From Stenopsyche tienmushanensis (Eukaryota; Arthropoda; Insecta; Trichoptera; Stenopsychidae): 64,000 bases of DNA. A program made the translations under genes and the position numbers. The DNA lies in NCBI GenBank assembly GCA_008973525.1, contig WACJ01000048.1:496001-560000 (forward strand). The letters are read 5' to 3'. This document shows positions 37,190-49,115 of this stretch, one piece after another; position 1 is the stretch's first letter; the number at the start of each line of letters is the position of its first letter. Below the pieces are notes generated by a model. That model was not told the origin of the DNA. It saw only the letters and a list, made by a program, of their open reading frames with translations, and did not search any database.

Positions 37190-37850
37190 AGAATTCAGAA
37201 AATTGGATTTGGCATGTTTAGCTGACATCACTAGCTATTTTAATTATCTAAATTTGAAGCTGCAATATAAATAGCATCAGTTAATTAGAAATTAAATTGA
37301 TCTCTACATGTCTCAGTTTAAAAAAATAGGATTTTAGGGGGTATTCTAGTCTTGAATTTTGTAAAAATTGATTTTGATTTTTTTTTTATAAAATTCTGAT
37401 TATTTAATCTAAAATTACTTTTTTCAATACAATTGTCATGATATCCCAAGTTTTAATTAACCTATTTACTTCATATTTGGTATGAACCTTTTCTATATAA
37501 CCTTCTATTGTCTCTACCAGGTTTATGTCAAAATTTTATTTTTAACTATTTTTAAAAAAATTAAAACTGAAAAAATAACGTCAAATATCACTTTTTTTTA
37601 GTCACCATTTTTTGAAAAAAAAATTTTTTTTGATTAATAATATATTTTTATTTTTTAATTTTAGATGACTAGAAGAGTTAAAATCGTGTCAACCAGAACA
37701 CGCCCTTTTTTACCCCTTACACTTTACCAGCCTATATATTTTTTTTCTATATTCTGAAAATGCTAATAAATATCTGATTAAAAAAGTGTATACTAAATTT
37801 TATTTTTCTTTCTTATCGAACTTGAAAAAAACACCCAAAATCTAAAAGTC
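37190..37850. repeat. dispersed AT-rich repeat, copy 2 (inverted)
   Basis: Inverted relative to 14980-15568, with AAAATCGTGTCAACCAGAAC, CCCTTACACTTTACC and CGAACTTGAAAAAAACACCC as clear anchors. It follows directly after the 36799 MITE. Confidence 0.55.
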
Positions 37851-38413
37851 TGTGGATGGATTAATCATACCAACAGCTTCTCACATGCCCCGTATACACG
37901 CCCACAAACATAACAGACTGCTATGTTTATACTATGAGAGTGTATTTTGTTTATCTAAGACGCATACGATCATTAAATAGCATCTTATTTTTATGTTAAC
38001 CTATTCGTATCGACGTGGGACAGTCGGTGACCCCACGAACACTGTCTGTTAACTAGCTCAATTGCAACACCATCTAATCGCATTTACATATCCATCATTA
38101 ATAAACTGTATTCGGCTTGATGTTTGATTAAATAGCGTAGAAAGTTGATGTTTACGAGATTAAAAAGTATTATGTATATTTGTGACGCTCAGCGGAGTAG
38201 TATAATGCTAACGTACGCAAATTTCCACCCACAAAATATTAGAACTACTGAATACCTCGCGTGTTTATGACTCCCAAGTGCAGTGTTATTTTCAGCAATG
38301 GAATTCTGAATCATGCTGAAGCGTATGGAGATGCTACTTTTATCGTATTACCAACATTCATGCTATTTTTTGCGCCGGGCAACCGTAATAAATTGATACT
38401 TTTATTGTTTCAG

Positions 38414-38677
38414 GCTTTCATATGGCGCCGAAGTTCTCCAAGATCTTCCCCGAGTCTTGCCTTCTGATCGTCGTCGGGGTGGTCATCGGAATTCTTCTCT
38501 ACAATATCCGCAGCGTTCACGTATCGCCATTGACTCCCGACACCTTCTTCCTGTATATGTTACCCCCTATAATCTTGGATGCGGGGTATTTTATGCCCAA
38601 TCGACTCTTCTTTGATCATCTCGGGACGATCCTTTTGTTCGCTGTCATTGGAACCGTATTCAACACTTGCACTATTG
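38414..38677 (+). CDS. Nhe2: Nhe2 exon B: transmembrane segments with [10 protein letters not shown] motif
   Basis: The exon is 264 bp, phase 1 at both ends, encoding residues 93-181. After the junction [14 protein letters not shown] comes a hydrophobic segment [15 protein letters not shown] (108-122). Next is a short loop and the highly conserved [19 protein letters not shown] (134-151) with FMPNRLFF after it. The exon ends with a further membrane segment [15 protein letters not shown] (162-176). The Phe-Phe and [10 protein letters not shown] helix is the part of NHE proteins linked to transport and inhibitor sensitivity. The acceptor is tttattgtttcag and the donor G|GTGAGT. The nearest family resemblance is to NHE3 and Drosophila Nhe2. 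Because both ends are phase 1, skipping the exon would keep the frame but delete essential helices. Confidence 0.95.
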
Positions 38678-39867
38678 GTGAGTAATTTCGGCATTTCTTG
38701 TCTTGTTTATTATTTGTGTATGCGATGTTCTATTTTTGTACTTGTCTAGAAAGTTTGCTGAGAGCTTTCAATCTTTTAAAAGCTTGTAAGTTTACACCTG
38801 ATCGCGCGATACCATTAGGAGCTCGTGCTCATTTATGCAGAAAATAATTCATATACCACAATTCCAACGTTATTTATGACCATCCCGAAATGAAATTTAT
38901 TGCTCTCAATCTTCATAAAAATCTTCTTCAATTCAGAACAATCCTGCCTTTAGAAATTCCGTTAAAGGATCAATACGTCTTTCAGCCTTTTATCAAACGA
39001 AGCATCCTCATTATATAATATTAGCCGAACCCCTGAGCCCATATCCATTTCAAATACAGCATTTCGGTCATACTAAACTGACCCACAATTTTGGGTTATC
39101 CTTGCGGTCCCTCTCGTACCGTAGGGAATTATTCAAATTCGTACTTATTGAATATATTTATCTTCACAGAGTGTAAACAACGCACTGAGGTTAATTTAGA
39201 CCCGATTCAATCATCGGTTTTCGCCGTGGGGTCACAAAATGGCACAAAGGACACGGAAGCTGGTAGTGCGTATCGTTTGTTAAATCAGATAGTGGAAAAT
39301 TGCGCGGTGCTTCCGGGAAATTCGTCAAACAAATATTGTTATTCGTACAAACAAGGCTTTACGGTATGATCCTTTTTTGTTTCCGTAAATACGTCTTTTG
39401 TATTTTTGCTACAATGCCAAATCGGCATGGAGGGATCAGTTCTAAAAATCGAACAAATATTTGAATTATTATCTCATGAAGCAATTACATGTTTGTACTT
39501 CATGTTGAATACGACCTACGCCCTTTATACATACATATAAATATTACATTTTAAAAATTAAAAAAAAATATATAAAGCATTGATGCAAAGAGCTCTCTAA
39601 AAGGTCACATGCTTCAGAGAATATCTGCATATTGTGTAATTTTAACCTTCATATAGGGCCGCTAATCAGACAATAGAAACTCTCAATATGAAGTCTTCAC
39701 ATCCCTAAGAGAATTTACGATTAATATTATAAAAATTCAAAAAAAATATGGCATAATCTTCCGATCCTTAAATAAATGCAAATGCATAGAAGATAAATTA
39801 CCACTACAATATAGTAATATTTAACTCGTGATCATTAAGTGGTTCGACATATGTCTGTATATTATTA

Positions 39868-40398
39868 CAGGGCCGTAACAAGGGCGTGGCAAAGCAGGCG
39901 CCTGCCACGGGCGCAACTGGACTTGGGGCGCAAAACGTAGAATACCGACCCGGTCGAGAGTTGCACATGCATTTTATTTTACTCTATTCCACTTTACATG
40001 AACCAACATGTTTTTATAATATATACTAAGTTGTCTAGTCCCTCTTTTCTTCATTGTCGTTATGTTCAAGTATGGCATCCGATCACGAGCCGTTCATTCG
40101 TTATACTATATATGCGGTCCGAAAAGCGGACCGATTGAGCATACAAACCTTATGGCCACTCCGTCCTCTTTTAGGGTTTTTGCGGCATTTTCTATGATCT
40201 GTATGATCACGGAAGCAAAGTAGTGTCTAGACACTCTCTATTATATTATTTTTTTACAACAGTAACCTACATCTATCTTTGTATATTATTTTAAATCATA
40301 CATTATAATATTATTAGTTGACTTTAAATTTGATTTCCGGGAGAGGGCGTAAAGTTAGATAATTGCCACGGGCGCTTTATACTCTAGTTACGGCTCTG
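39868..40398. mobile_element. hAT-type MITE (531 bp)
   Basis: Ends CAGGGCCGTAACAAGG and GTTACGGCTCTG. Flanks TATTATTA (39860-39867) and TATTTTTA (40399-40406) form an 8-bp duplication with one mismatch. Same family as 52903-53655, with an internal deletion relative to it. Confidence 0.75.
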
Positions 40399-40770
40399 TA
40401 TTTTTATAATCTTGGACCTTTAGCACCTCCACGTAGTGCATATTCTAAGGTATAAGTGGGTCCCAAAATTATTCGAACATTTGAAACCTCGTGTTTGAAC
40501 TTAATTTGTGTCTAGGCTCAGTTACGGAAACACCATTGTAAGTTTATTATTAACAATAGATTGTAACGTAAAAAGATCGGGGTTGCCAGGAAAACCTTTT
40601 AACTTTCGGATTTTATTCTAAAGAAAAATAAATCATAAAAAATGACTAAACTCGGCTATATACGGCACTGAACAGCTTACACGTGCCGACGAACGGATGA
40701 CGATTCTCGAAAAATCGAAGCATCCTACAGCGGATGCAATGACGGAAACGATATTCGAGCGAACGGATAT

Positions 40771-41372
40771 TGTTGCAAATGTAAAACTCCGAGGAGTATC
40801 CAAAATATAATAGGGAGGTCGGATACGAGTATAAAAGAAGAAAGGAGAGGTAGCTTAGTCAACTCGAACCGAAAATTCGACTTAGTTCAATTTGAGTTTG
40901 ATATCGGATTCAATTTGGGTTAGAATTCAAGAGAATTCGGAAGAGTTGCGTAACTTAATTCGAGATGGGGTTCTATCTGGAGTTCCTCGGAAGAGCCGTC
41001 TACGCCTCGTAACCGCCGCCAATCCGAAGTGGAAAATAAACAAAGTCATAAAAATGTGGTCTTCTTGCCATGATACCGTTGCCTGCTGAAAGAGCTGTAG
41101 GATTACATCCTGGATAACTTTTTTCCTGTGGGAGGGGAATCTTCTATAAGACACCCTGAGTTTGATCCCAGAGTAGTGTCAAATTCTTATTGACTAAACC
41201 CCTCCCGTGTCCTCTGTCCCCCTGGAATTGTTTATTACATTGCTTCAGGAGCGCAGGTAGTCTGTCTGAGTTTCTCCGTGTTTTCGGGCCCTCCATCGAC
41301 TGTGTGACTTGTGGTTCTTCTTCTACCTGAATAACTGGGTTTCGAGATTCGCCTTAGGGACCTACGTAACAA
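40771..41372 (+). mobile_element. possible solo LTR with TATA promoter
   Basis: A segment of higher GC that starts TGTTGCAAATG and ends CTACGTAACA. A TATA box GAGTATAAAAGAAG lies at about 40829-40842, with TTAGTCAACTCG about 25 bases downstream as a possible start site, and an AATAAA near 41035. These features are LTR-like, but no target duplication or internal domain was found. Confidence 0.3.
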
Positions 41373-41439
41373 GATTTTTATTATTATTAAAGGTTGCCTA
41401 AATCTAACAAAGTAATTTGGGTTTTAATACCAATAAAAT

Positions 41440-41765
41440 ACTCAAAGGTGTTTATGGTGAATTGGCAACAGTTCTCGGATGCCAATATTATTTCCAGAAA
41501 TTTAAATTTAAAAAATCAAATCAGAATTCAAATTTTGATAACGATGCATTAAAATTTCTAATCCAGTCAGATCCACTGCAAACAATCGAAGAGTTATTAC
41601 AAAGACTGGGATCCCATTGGGGCCATTTAAAACTCACCGACAAAATGATGAATAGGATGGGTATTATGGGGTAGGATGGGTACCGCATGTCTTGATTGAA
41701 CACAATAAAAACAAATGATTAAATGATTTTTTTGCTTCTAAGTCTTTACAAAAAAAAGATCGAAG
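41440..41765 (+). pseudogene. mariner transposase N-terminal relic (second type)
   Basis: The + strand encodes NSNFDNDALKFLIQSDPLQT, then IEELLQRLGSHWGHLKLTDK and a damaged GWVPHVLIEHNKNK-like end. The pattern of DxxxLxxLxxxxPxQTxxEL, a helix-turn-helix and WVPHxLxExN is the DNA-binding half of mariner transposases. Several stops and shifts. A shorter copy of the same segment lies at 56636-56765. Confidence 0.65.
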
Positions 41766-41769
41766 GACT

Positions 41770-42885
41770 ACCAAAAGTATTTAAAAATATATTGAATAAT
41801 GGAAAATAATTATATTTTATAATGCTGTATATAACATTTGAACTTTTTTATTAAATATTCGAATGCTTTTGGGTCCCATAAGGGAAAATTCAATCCCCTT
41901 GTTTTAAACCGATCTTACCTTCAAATTTTCTAGATAAAAAAATTGAATCAAAATTAATTATTACTCATATGAAATACTTCGAAATTTTATACAATATGCC
42001 ATAATGAATGCTCTTGACCTAGTTTGCCACCATCCATATTCATTATATCACAAGTATATTATCACAAGTGTTTTACCACCCTTAATGGTACGTGAGATCA
42101 TTAGGATGTTATTATATAAAGCATTTAGTTTTCTGATTTTCACTAATGTAATACAAAATTTAAAAATTACATCAAAACGATCTGAGAACTTCAATGTCAT
42201 AAATTACCACACTTATTTAAAAAAAACAGTTCTGCATAATTTTCGTGAAAATTTTTCTGCGTACACGAAATCATTAATGTCAATGTTAGAAACGGACATA
42301 TTGAATACTTTTTGGTGACCCAGATTGGCAACAAGCTAACACAACAACCAAAATCGATTTTTCGTGCCTTAAAGCAGAGTGGTTTCGCATAAGAAAAAGT
42401 GCAATTTCTCGTTTCGTTTATTAAATAATCGGTGTGGCTTCGTTAAAAATCAATTTTCCGAATCATAACTTTCCAGTAAAAAAAATACTTCGTGAAATAT
42501 CGCAGAGGTTTCAATTGATTCTGTATAAATCATGCGAGACGGAAATTTAGATACGCATCATTTGGCCACGTCATATCAAACTTAAATAATTTCCCTAATG
42601 AACGCGTTTCATTGCGGAAAATCAATAACCAACGAGCATGGATGATTGCATTATTAATCATGAAAATGACGATGTTCAAGGCTGAGAAGCGCTTGAGATT
42701 CGAGGCCAATTTAAACTGATTCCAAAACATTTTTATAAATATTTCTATCGATTGAATAGCCCAGTCTTAGATGTTTTCAGTAAAATTAAGCGAACCGGTT
42801 CTGCGTGCCGGTTCATGAAATCCCATATAAAATCGAATCATTTCGATAAAATATTTACAATAAATTTCTGCTACGCAAATACGAG
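41770..42885. other. no recognised feature
   Basis: Intronic. The 104-codon ORF 42004-42318 has no recognised domain, and its neighbours give no support. Confidence 0.45.
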
Positions 42886-42889
42886 AGCG

Positions 42890-43100
42890 ATTCAAATATA
42901 ACCCGGAATTTCGCTGAACAAATTTATATATAAATGGAGTATATTATTTTTGTACACAGTTCCTTTCATTAGAAATGCATTTATTCCATTGGATAGAAAG
43001 TTTCTTGATTCTGTTGCGCAACGTATAATTATTCGTTTTAATTTAAGCAGCCTTAACGACTTTCGTGAAACTTTTGGACTCAATCAAACACTTGGGTCTT
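42890..43100. repeat. dispersed repeat (GATTCAAATATAACCCGGAA), copy 1
   Basis: Shares with 49547-49730 the segments GCGATTCAAATATA-CCCGGAATTT, AAATGGAGTAT and AAATGCATT-ATTCCAT-GGATA. GGCGATTCAAATA-type starts are common for mariner ends, but I see no transposase. Confidence 0.45.
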
Positions 43101-43992
43101 ACTTAGAGTAGCATCATCGTGTGCATTTTGCGTCCAGTGTAGTCTTTTTAATTCATTAAATTTGATTTGGGTTTCTTGAGAGCTACACATCCATAAGTCC
43201 ATATTAATTAAAGCGACTTTTTAATATAGGCACCGACATATTAGATAATCTAATTGATTCAATTTTTTTTTCAACTGGGAAGCTAAAGACAACGATTTAT
43301 TTTGGACGATAAAAAATGAACGTATCATCGGCATACACAGTTGATTTTGGGCGGTCCGGTATTTTCCTGTCCTTCAATGTCTAAGTCTCCTGATACCTTC
43401 TCATGGTATAATGCACCCCCTACACACTTAACAATTTCCTTGATAAAAAATCCTTAATTTCTTAGTTTAATAATAAAAGTAAGAATCGCGATACATAATT
43501 AAAAATAATTTAAAATGAAACATCTATTAAACTTCAAAATGTACCCATTATAAAGCAAGTGGTGAGAATGACTTTCTGAACTCTTTAATTTGTCTTAGTT
43601 TTTTTATGAAATTATTTATAATGGTTAATTATTATGCTTTTATACAAAATCCGCTAATATGCTAGGTCAAACTTAAAACTTAAAATTAATTCGCAATAAA
43701 AAAAAACCTACAGTGTAAATTCGAACCCAAACCTTTTCAATTTCCATCCAAGAACAGCTATACTATTTTTATATATTTTACTAGTATCAAGTAACTCAGT
43801 GATTCTCAGTAGTTGGGAAAAATATTTGGGAGCTTGCAAAAAAATTGATGATGGATGATTTTTTTTTTACTATGGATTCTATTTAGAAATAAGCAGACTC
43901 GCCCATCACATTAAATTAATTTAAAAAAAATATTTAATAAACTTGGTTAAGTTAATAACGAAGCATATACAGTCAACCCTTCTATAGCGTCG

Positions 43993-44515
43993 AGATTAGG
44001 AAATCCAATACCGGGATCCCGGACAGTTTTAGGTGCTCATGAATCCCGGGATTAGTAAACGTAATCCCGAAAAATTCAAGATTGAAATTTTTATCTAACT
44101 GAAATTATACACCTCACCAGCACGATGAAGGCTACTAAATCGAGACATTCTTGATGAAATCTGGACACTTGGAAACAGTGGCGTAATTACTAATTGGCGA
44201 GCTTAGGCGACGCCTAGGGGCAGTAACTGTCTAATCTATGTATACAAATATGTTTTTCAAATTGTTAACGTTTCCCTACCGGTGATGTATTTACTACACT
44301 TCGACTCTAATAATGGGAATATCGATATGAAATATAATAGATACGAGGTTCAGATTTTTTGTATTCCTCCGTAATATAATTACAAATCACACCAAAGTAT
44401 TATAGTATATAAGTATTCATCTGCAGCGACGGAAATAAATCATTTGTTGGGAAATCGGGATTTTTACGAGTTTTAGTCCGTGTCTCAGCAGAAAGGAATT
44501 TTATCAGTCACATTG
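43993..44515 (+). mobile_element. TAGGGAATCC-ended element, most complete copy
   Basis: Starts TTAGGAAATCCAATACCGGG and runs through GTAAACGTAATCCCGAAAAA, AGGCGACGCCTAGGGGCAGT, CTACCGGTGATGTATTTACT and AATCGGGATTTTTACGAGT to TTTTATCAG. It lacks the final inverted end seen at 33208. No coding capacity recognised. Confidence 0.55.
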
Positions 44516-45045
44516 ATGGTGTTATATGAAAATGGGGGCTTATGCGGCCATCAACTCGAACTCATAAAGTAGAAAAGTAAAAAATAGTTTTCCTAGTCGA
44601 GATAGGAACAACTTTATAGAAACAAAACCCCATAAAAAGTAATGTAAAAGACAACGCAAACGAAGTAGACGCTATAGGAGGCTAAACATTGAGAAACACT
44701 AGATTAATGCATATTCAAATTAGAGATACTTAATAACAAGATTGTATATTTTCCTTAAAATCTCTGATTATATTAGTTGTTTATCGCTTTTCCAACTAAA
44801 TATTCACAGATATCTAAAAAGTTAAACACTATGACATTTTTGGAAATTTTCCAGCATTATGGTTTTTCAATTTAGTTCATTGAGCAAATTATACTATTAT
44901 TTAAAGCTACATTTTATTAACTTATATACAATCTCGACAAATTCTATATTTTTGGTATTTACACATTACCATGTTCTTTCGCATGCTCTTCATATACTTC
45001 ACACTGTAATCAAGCCATTTATTAAATATCGATTTTAACTTCCAG

Positions 45046-45499
45046 GGGCATCCTTGTGGGCATGTGGTCAATCCGGACTCTTCGGAAGGGAAGCTCCAAT
45101 CCTCGACATGTTCCTATTCGCTGCCCTCATCTCCGCCGTCGATCCGGTCGCCGTTCTGGCCGTCTTCGAGGAGATCCACGTGGACGAGATCCTTTACATC
45201 GTCGTCTTCGGGGAGTCCTTGCTGAACGACGCCGTGACCGTCGTCCTCTACCACATGTTCGAAGCCTACAGCGAGATGGGTCCTTCGAACATACTATATA
45301 CGGACGTCCTGGCCGGGCTGGCATCGTTCTTCGTGGTCGCTGTCGGTGGTACCATCATCGGAGTGGTTTGGGGATTCGGTACCGGCCTCGTCACCAGGTT
45401 CACCAACCAAGTCCGAGTCATCGAACCCATCTTCATATTCGTGATGGCGTATCTGGCTTATCTCAACGCTGAGATCTTCCACATGAGCGGCATTCTGGC
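45046..45499 (+). CDS. Nhe2: Nhe2 exon C: ion-binding core ([12 protein letters not shown] and ESLLNDA)
   Basis: A 454-bp exon encoding residues 181-332, clearly more GC-rich than its flanks. It carries the catalytic heart of the exchanger. One element is the helix [21 protein letters not shown] (203-223) with the conserved Asp213-Pro214. The other is [19 protein letters not shown] (235-253), where Asn241-Asp242 match the NHE1 pair N266/D267 and Glu237 matches E262 by motif. Two further membrane segments follow: [21 protein letters not shown] (274-294) and, after [28 protein letters not shown] (309-323). The exon ends HMSGILA with donor GC|GTAAGT (phase 2). All catalytic residues I can check are present. 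Overlapping ORFs in other frames here are shadows caused by the high GC. Confidence 0.97.
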
Positions 45500-46298
45500 G
45501 TAAGTACAACAAATGTTTTTATTCATCCATTACACTAACGATTGAGAATCTCTGCTCGGATTAATTGAATGAATGAATCAAATAATAAATATTTCTCAGA
45601 TTTAAAAATAGCGCAACATGTGGGCGATATATGCATACGAAACATGGTCGAACAATCTATTATTGGATTTGAGATTTAATTTCGTCTGATGTGTGCAAAT
45701 CCAAAAAAAACTACCCGATGCTTCTCAAGAGTTACTTTTTTTTTCATTGAAGCACAATCTATGCAAATTACAACGTGAATTTACATTTAATCCGGATCTT
45801 ATAAGCTGTGAGTCTAGAATTAGATCTTTGGAGGAAAGACGATCTTCTATCGCATTTTAAATCCCATTTAGTGTCGATAGAAAAATTTGTACTGTTTAAT
45901 AATTGCAAATTTCAAAAGAAACATATTACCAAATAAAGGTACCAAACCTAATGAAGGAAACCCAAAAAAATTGAAAAAAATATTTATGACTCAGCATCAT
46001 ACAATTTTCCCAGTAATGTCCAATAGCTTCGATACCCTGTTTATAGTGAGAACCGTTGAACCCCTCAAAATAGCCATCAACCTCCGACTTCATTTCTTCA
46101 TTGTTGGCAAATATTTTACCATCGAGTCTTTTTTTAAGTTTTGAAAAATAATTTAACGCAAGCGGGCTAAATCTGGCGAATAGGGTACATTAGGAAGCAA
46201 TTCGAACTAAGTTGACTCATTGATTTTGGCCATTGTTTTTCCTTGATTTCATCACTTTTATTTATTCGCTAGATTAACAGCCACATACAAATACATTG

Positions 46299-46849
46299 TG
46301 TCTGGAAGAACTACACCTCGTCGTGCCCGAGTCGTGGGGTTGTCAGATAGCCTTGGCTGCGGGAAGACGTACTTCCCGCGGCCAGGTCTCTTTTTTGCGA
46401 TTAATAAAGAAGTTCTAAGACGTTCTAAAATCTAAGACGAGAGTCTTTCTAATAGACGGCCATCCACCTCCATAAATCTGCCCGAATAAATAACGGCCCG
46501 AGAGCAGAAGAGTGATGATTTTAAATGACGATTCTCAAACTTTCAATGTTTTTGATCGACGATAAATTTGCTTGTCACGCATGGAATACATTTTATTATG
46601 TAATTCAATAATCCTAAAGTAGTTAAACTGTCGCTTTATCAAATTCACTGCTTCAGTCTATACTGTGAACATAAAACTGCTCGTATTCGTCTATTGTTGT
46701 TTGCCAACCTTAAGCCAATTTAAGACGAGAGTCTTTCTATTCGATGCTCATCCACCTTCATCCATCCGCTCGTCCACGGCCATAAGGACGAGCACATGAG
46801 AGCGGGGCGCCCCCGTTTCATCCATTACGCTACACTGGTGTCAGAAGTG
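46299..46849 (+). mobile_element. LTR remnant followed by primer-binding-like site
   Basis: The segment starts near TGTCTGGAAGAACTACACC and ends CATTACGCTACA at 46834. TGGTGTCAGAAGTG follows at 46836-46849, which resembles the tRNA primer-binding site of Ty3/gypsy elements. Relatively GC-rich, with AATAAAGAAG as a possible poly(A) signal. It holds a direct repeat (TAAGACGAGAGTCTTTCTA at about 46432 and 46723). No gag-pol follows; AT-rich DNA resumes at once. Confidence 0.4.
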
Positions 46850-47080
46850 ATCAGTCAAAATATATACACTGCCGTCTGATATCTTTAAATTGTCAGCTAT
46901 CACACGCGATTTCTATTTACGATCGGTCAAGATTATTTTGTGGACTTTTTATGCTTTCTGCAACAAATGCCGAATTTGGGCGTCCGGAGCGTTCAGCTTT
47001 TAGAGCATTTAAAATCAGCAAGCCATTTGCAACATATAAAATTCTGATTTTTCCATTGTTTGAAAATTGAAAACTAACTA

Positions 47081-47411
47081 TAAGTCATCCTATGAATTTA
47101 TTTAGTGATGTGTTATCCATTAAATAAGAGTTTCATATAAACGTTCTATGCGTTTATTTTGAAATCGTTATCACGCAATGCGAACAGAAGGCGCTATCAC
47201 ATGCGAAACGATATATCGACGTTGACATTTTTTGGCAAATATTAATAGCGACGATATATCGACGTTAGGCAAACTAAAATAATTTAGACAAATCTCGATA
47301 AGAATCTCTAAAATAAAAGCATGATATTTAATTACTGTTGACAATGATCAAACTCATATCCTACGATTTTTTGGGCGAATGCTCTACAATTATGAACGTA
47401 GGATGACTTTA
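47081..47411. mobile_element. small MITE with TAAGTCATCCTA ends
   Basis: TAAGTCATCCTATG (47081-47094) pairs with the reverse complement of CGTAGGATGACTTTA (47397-47411). Inside, ACGATATATCGACGTT occurs twice (47208 and 47251). No coding capacity; superfamily not assigned. Confidence 0.4.
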
Positions 47412-47414
47412 TGT

Positions 47415-49110
47415 GATATATTTTTCATGTATACTTGTTACTTCCGTTTATTGATCTTTTTCTGTATTTATCATCGATTTACTGCAGACATGTGCTCGTT
47501 ATAGCACGTGTTTGAGCTTCAATAAAATCCGTCTGTAGAAGAGCTCAAATGTTTGCCTTGATAACGAGAGTGGAAAACTAGATACAAATTCGGCTTTTCT
47601 TTAACAACCTTGCTCAAAACTCGGTCCATTTATACATTTGATTCAAATCCGATTTAATTTTAGAACCAAAGCGTCTTTGTGGAAAATTTCAACAGAAAGA
47701 CAGAAAAAGGCGGGATTATGTTGATGTTTAGCGCTTAAAAATGGCGCCGCTGCATAAGTACTATTTAGGGGGGGAGTGGAATAATTTATGGCCTAAATCT
47801 CTGGGCAAACCCGTACCGGTATATTTTTTTAATAAAGCATCGCTCTAATTATAATGACGAAAGGATTAGAGCGAATCTATTGCAAATAAGATAAGCAAGA
47901 ACAGAAGCTCATAAACGCTATCCGCAATAAAGTTTGAGGAGCGACCGGAATTTGAATGTATGCGAAATCGACAGAAGATTTGGACCTAGCACAACTGGAA
48001 ACGGCCATGACGAAATGCATTTAGCGACGTCGGTATGACGACAAAAATCATTTTGATCGACGAAAAATTAATGTGAAATATTCCAATCTTACGTATGTAT
48101 TATTACCGGTTTGTTCCACTTTGGGGTTGTTTTATGACTAAATTTAATTATTATGACCCGTAAAAGCCATTTATGGGGATAACATATCTAATGCTAGACC
48201 TAATATTTATTTTGAAACATTAAAAACTCATAAAAGCTTTAACAATATAAAAACTTGTTTGCTATAAAGGGGATTTCTTCATAAAAATATTATATACATA
48301 ATGAGAGCAAATATAATGAATGCTTTTGAGATCAGACAATATATCATAATCTATATATAATATCGCAAGACATTAACAATAATAAACATTTTAAAAAATA
48401 CATAAAACTCTCTTAGGATAGAAATAAAGATAAATGAAACCGGGACGCAAACGAGAGCGTGCGAAAATAATTGATTTATTTCGGGATGACCTAATATCTA
48501 ATGACCCAAATAAGGAATAATCGATGAAAACTGGATAATATAATGATTGCTTAATATCATCCCAGTTATTTTAACATATGGTCGTTAACCTCTTTTCTAT
48601 TCACCAATTCAGGCCTAGCAGTTTCCAAAGGCAGAGTGCAATTTTATTATTTGTTCATCATAATGTTCGACTCTAACTGTTTGATTGCATTCAGTAAATC
48701 ACAATAAACAATGAACTTTTATATTATGCTGAACACAAAGAGTTTCCTTTTTTATTCGACTTTGAAGTCCGGTTTTTTTTCGTATAACATCATTGTTAGC
48801 CATCCATTTTTCAATTCTTGCACTTCAAAGCAACATATGTTGAAACATAGTCCATTACGTTAGCATCTGATAAATGACGAAGAATCCAATTGCCATATCA
48901 TTGGAACCATCTCCATGCGATGCAAATACTTCGGAAAGGATGATCAATTTGCTCTTGATCTAGTATTTTTATCTCGATATCATCAAGCAACAAAGATCTT
49001 ATAGATCTTTGTTTAAAGAACCATTGGAAAATCTCAGAATGGAAATTTTGTGCATGACTTTTAAATAGCGTAAAATCAACTATTCATCAATTCGAATATT
49101 CCATTATTTA
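47415..49110. other. no recognised feature
   Basis: Intronic AT-rich DNA. GCTCGTTATAGCACGTG (about 47490) recurs loosely near 54026, but no element boundaries were found. Confidence 0.45.
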
Positions 49111-49115
49111 ATATA

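Larger units (their letters stand above)
17048..38413 (+). other. Nhe2 intron between exons A and B (21.4 kb)
   Basis: This phase-1 intron has donor GTAAGA and acceptor ttgtttcag. It is made mostly of AT-rich DNA and transposon relics, listed separately. No further Nhe2 exon or nested host gene was recognised. The protein joins continuously across it (LAKI-G-FHM), so no exon is missing. Confidence 0.85.
38678..45045 (+). other. Nhe2 intron between exons B and C (6.4 kb)
   Basis: Phase-1 intron with donor GTGAGT and acceptor gattttaacttccag. It contains a hAT MITE, an LTR-like segment, a mariner relic and one copy of a TAGGGAATCC-ended element. No extra exon was recognised. Confidence 0.85.

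Noticed and set aside
45056..45472. 138-codon + ORF overlapping exon C in another frame
   Set aside because: It is an Arg/Pro-rich shadow of the GC-rich Nhe2 exon; only the Nhe2 frame has family motifs and splice-compatible ends.
45127..45512. Minus-strand ORFs opposite exon C
   Set aside because: Antisense shadows of a GC-rich coding exon, with low-complexity Arg-rich translations.
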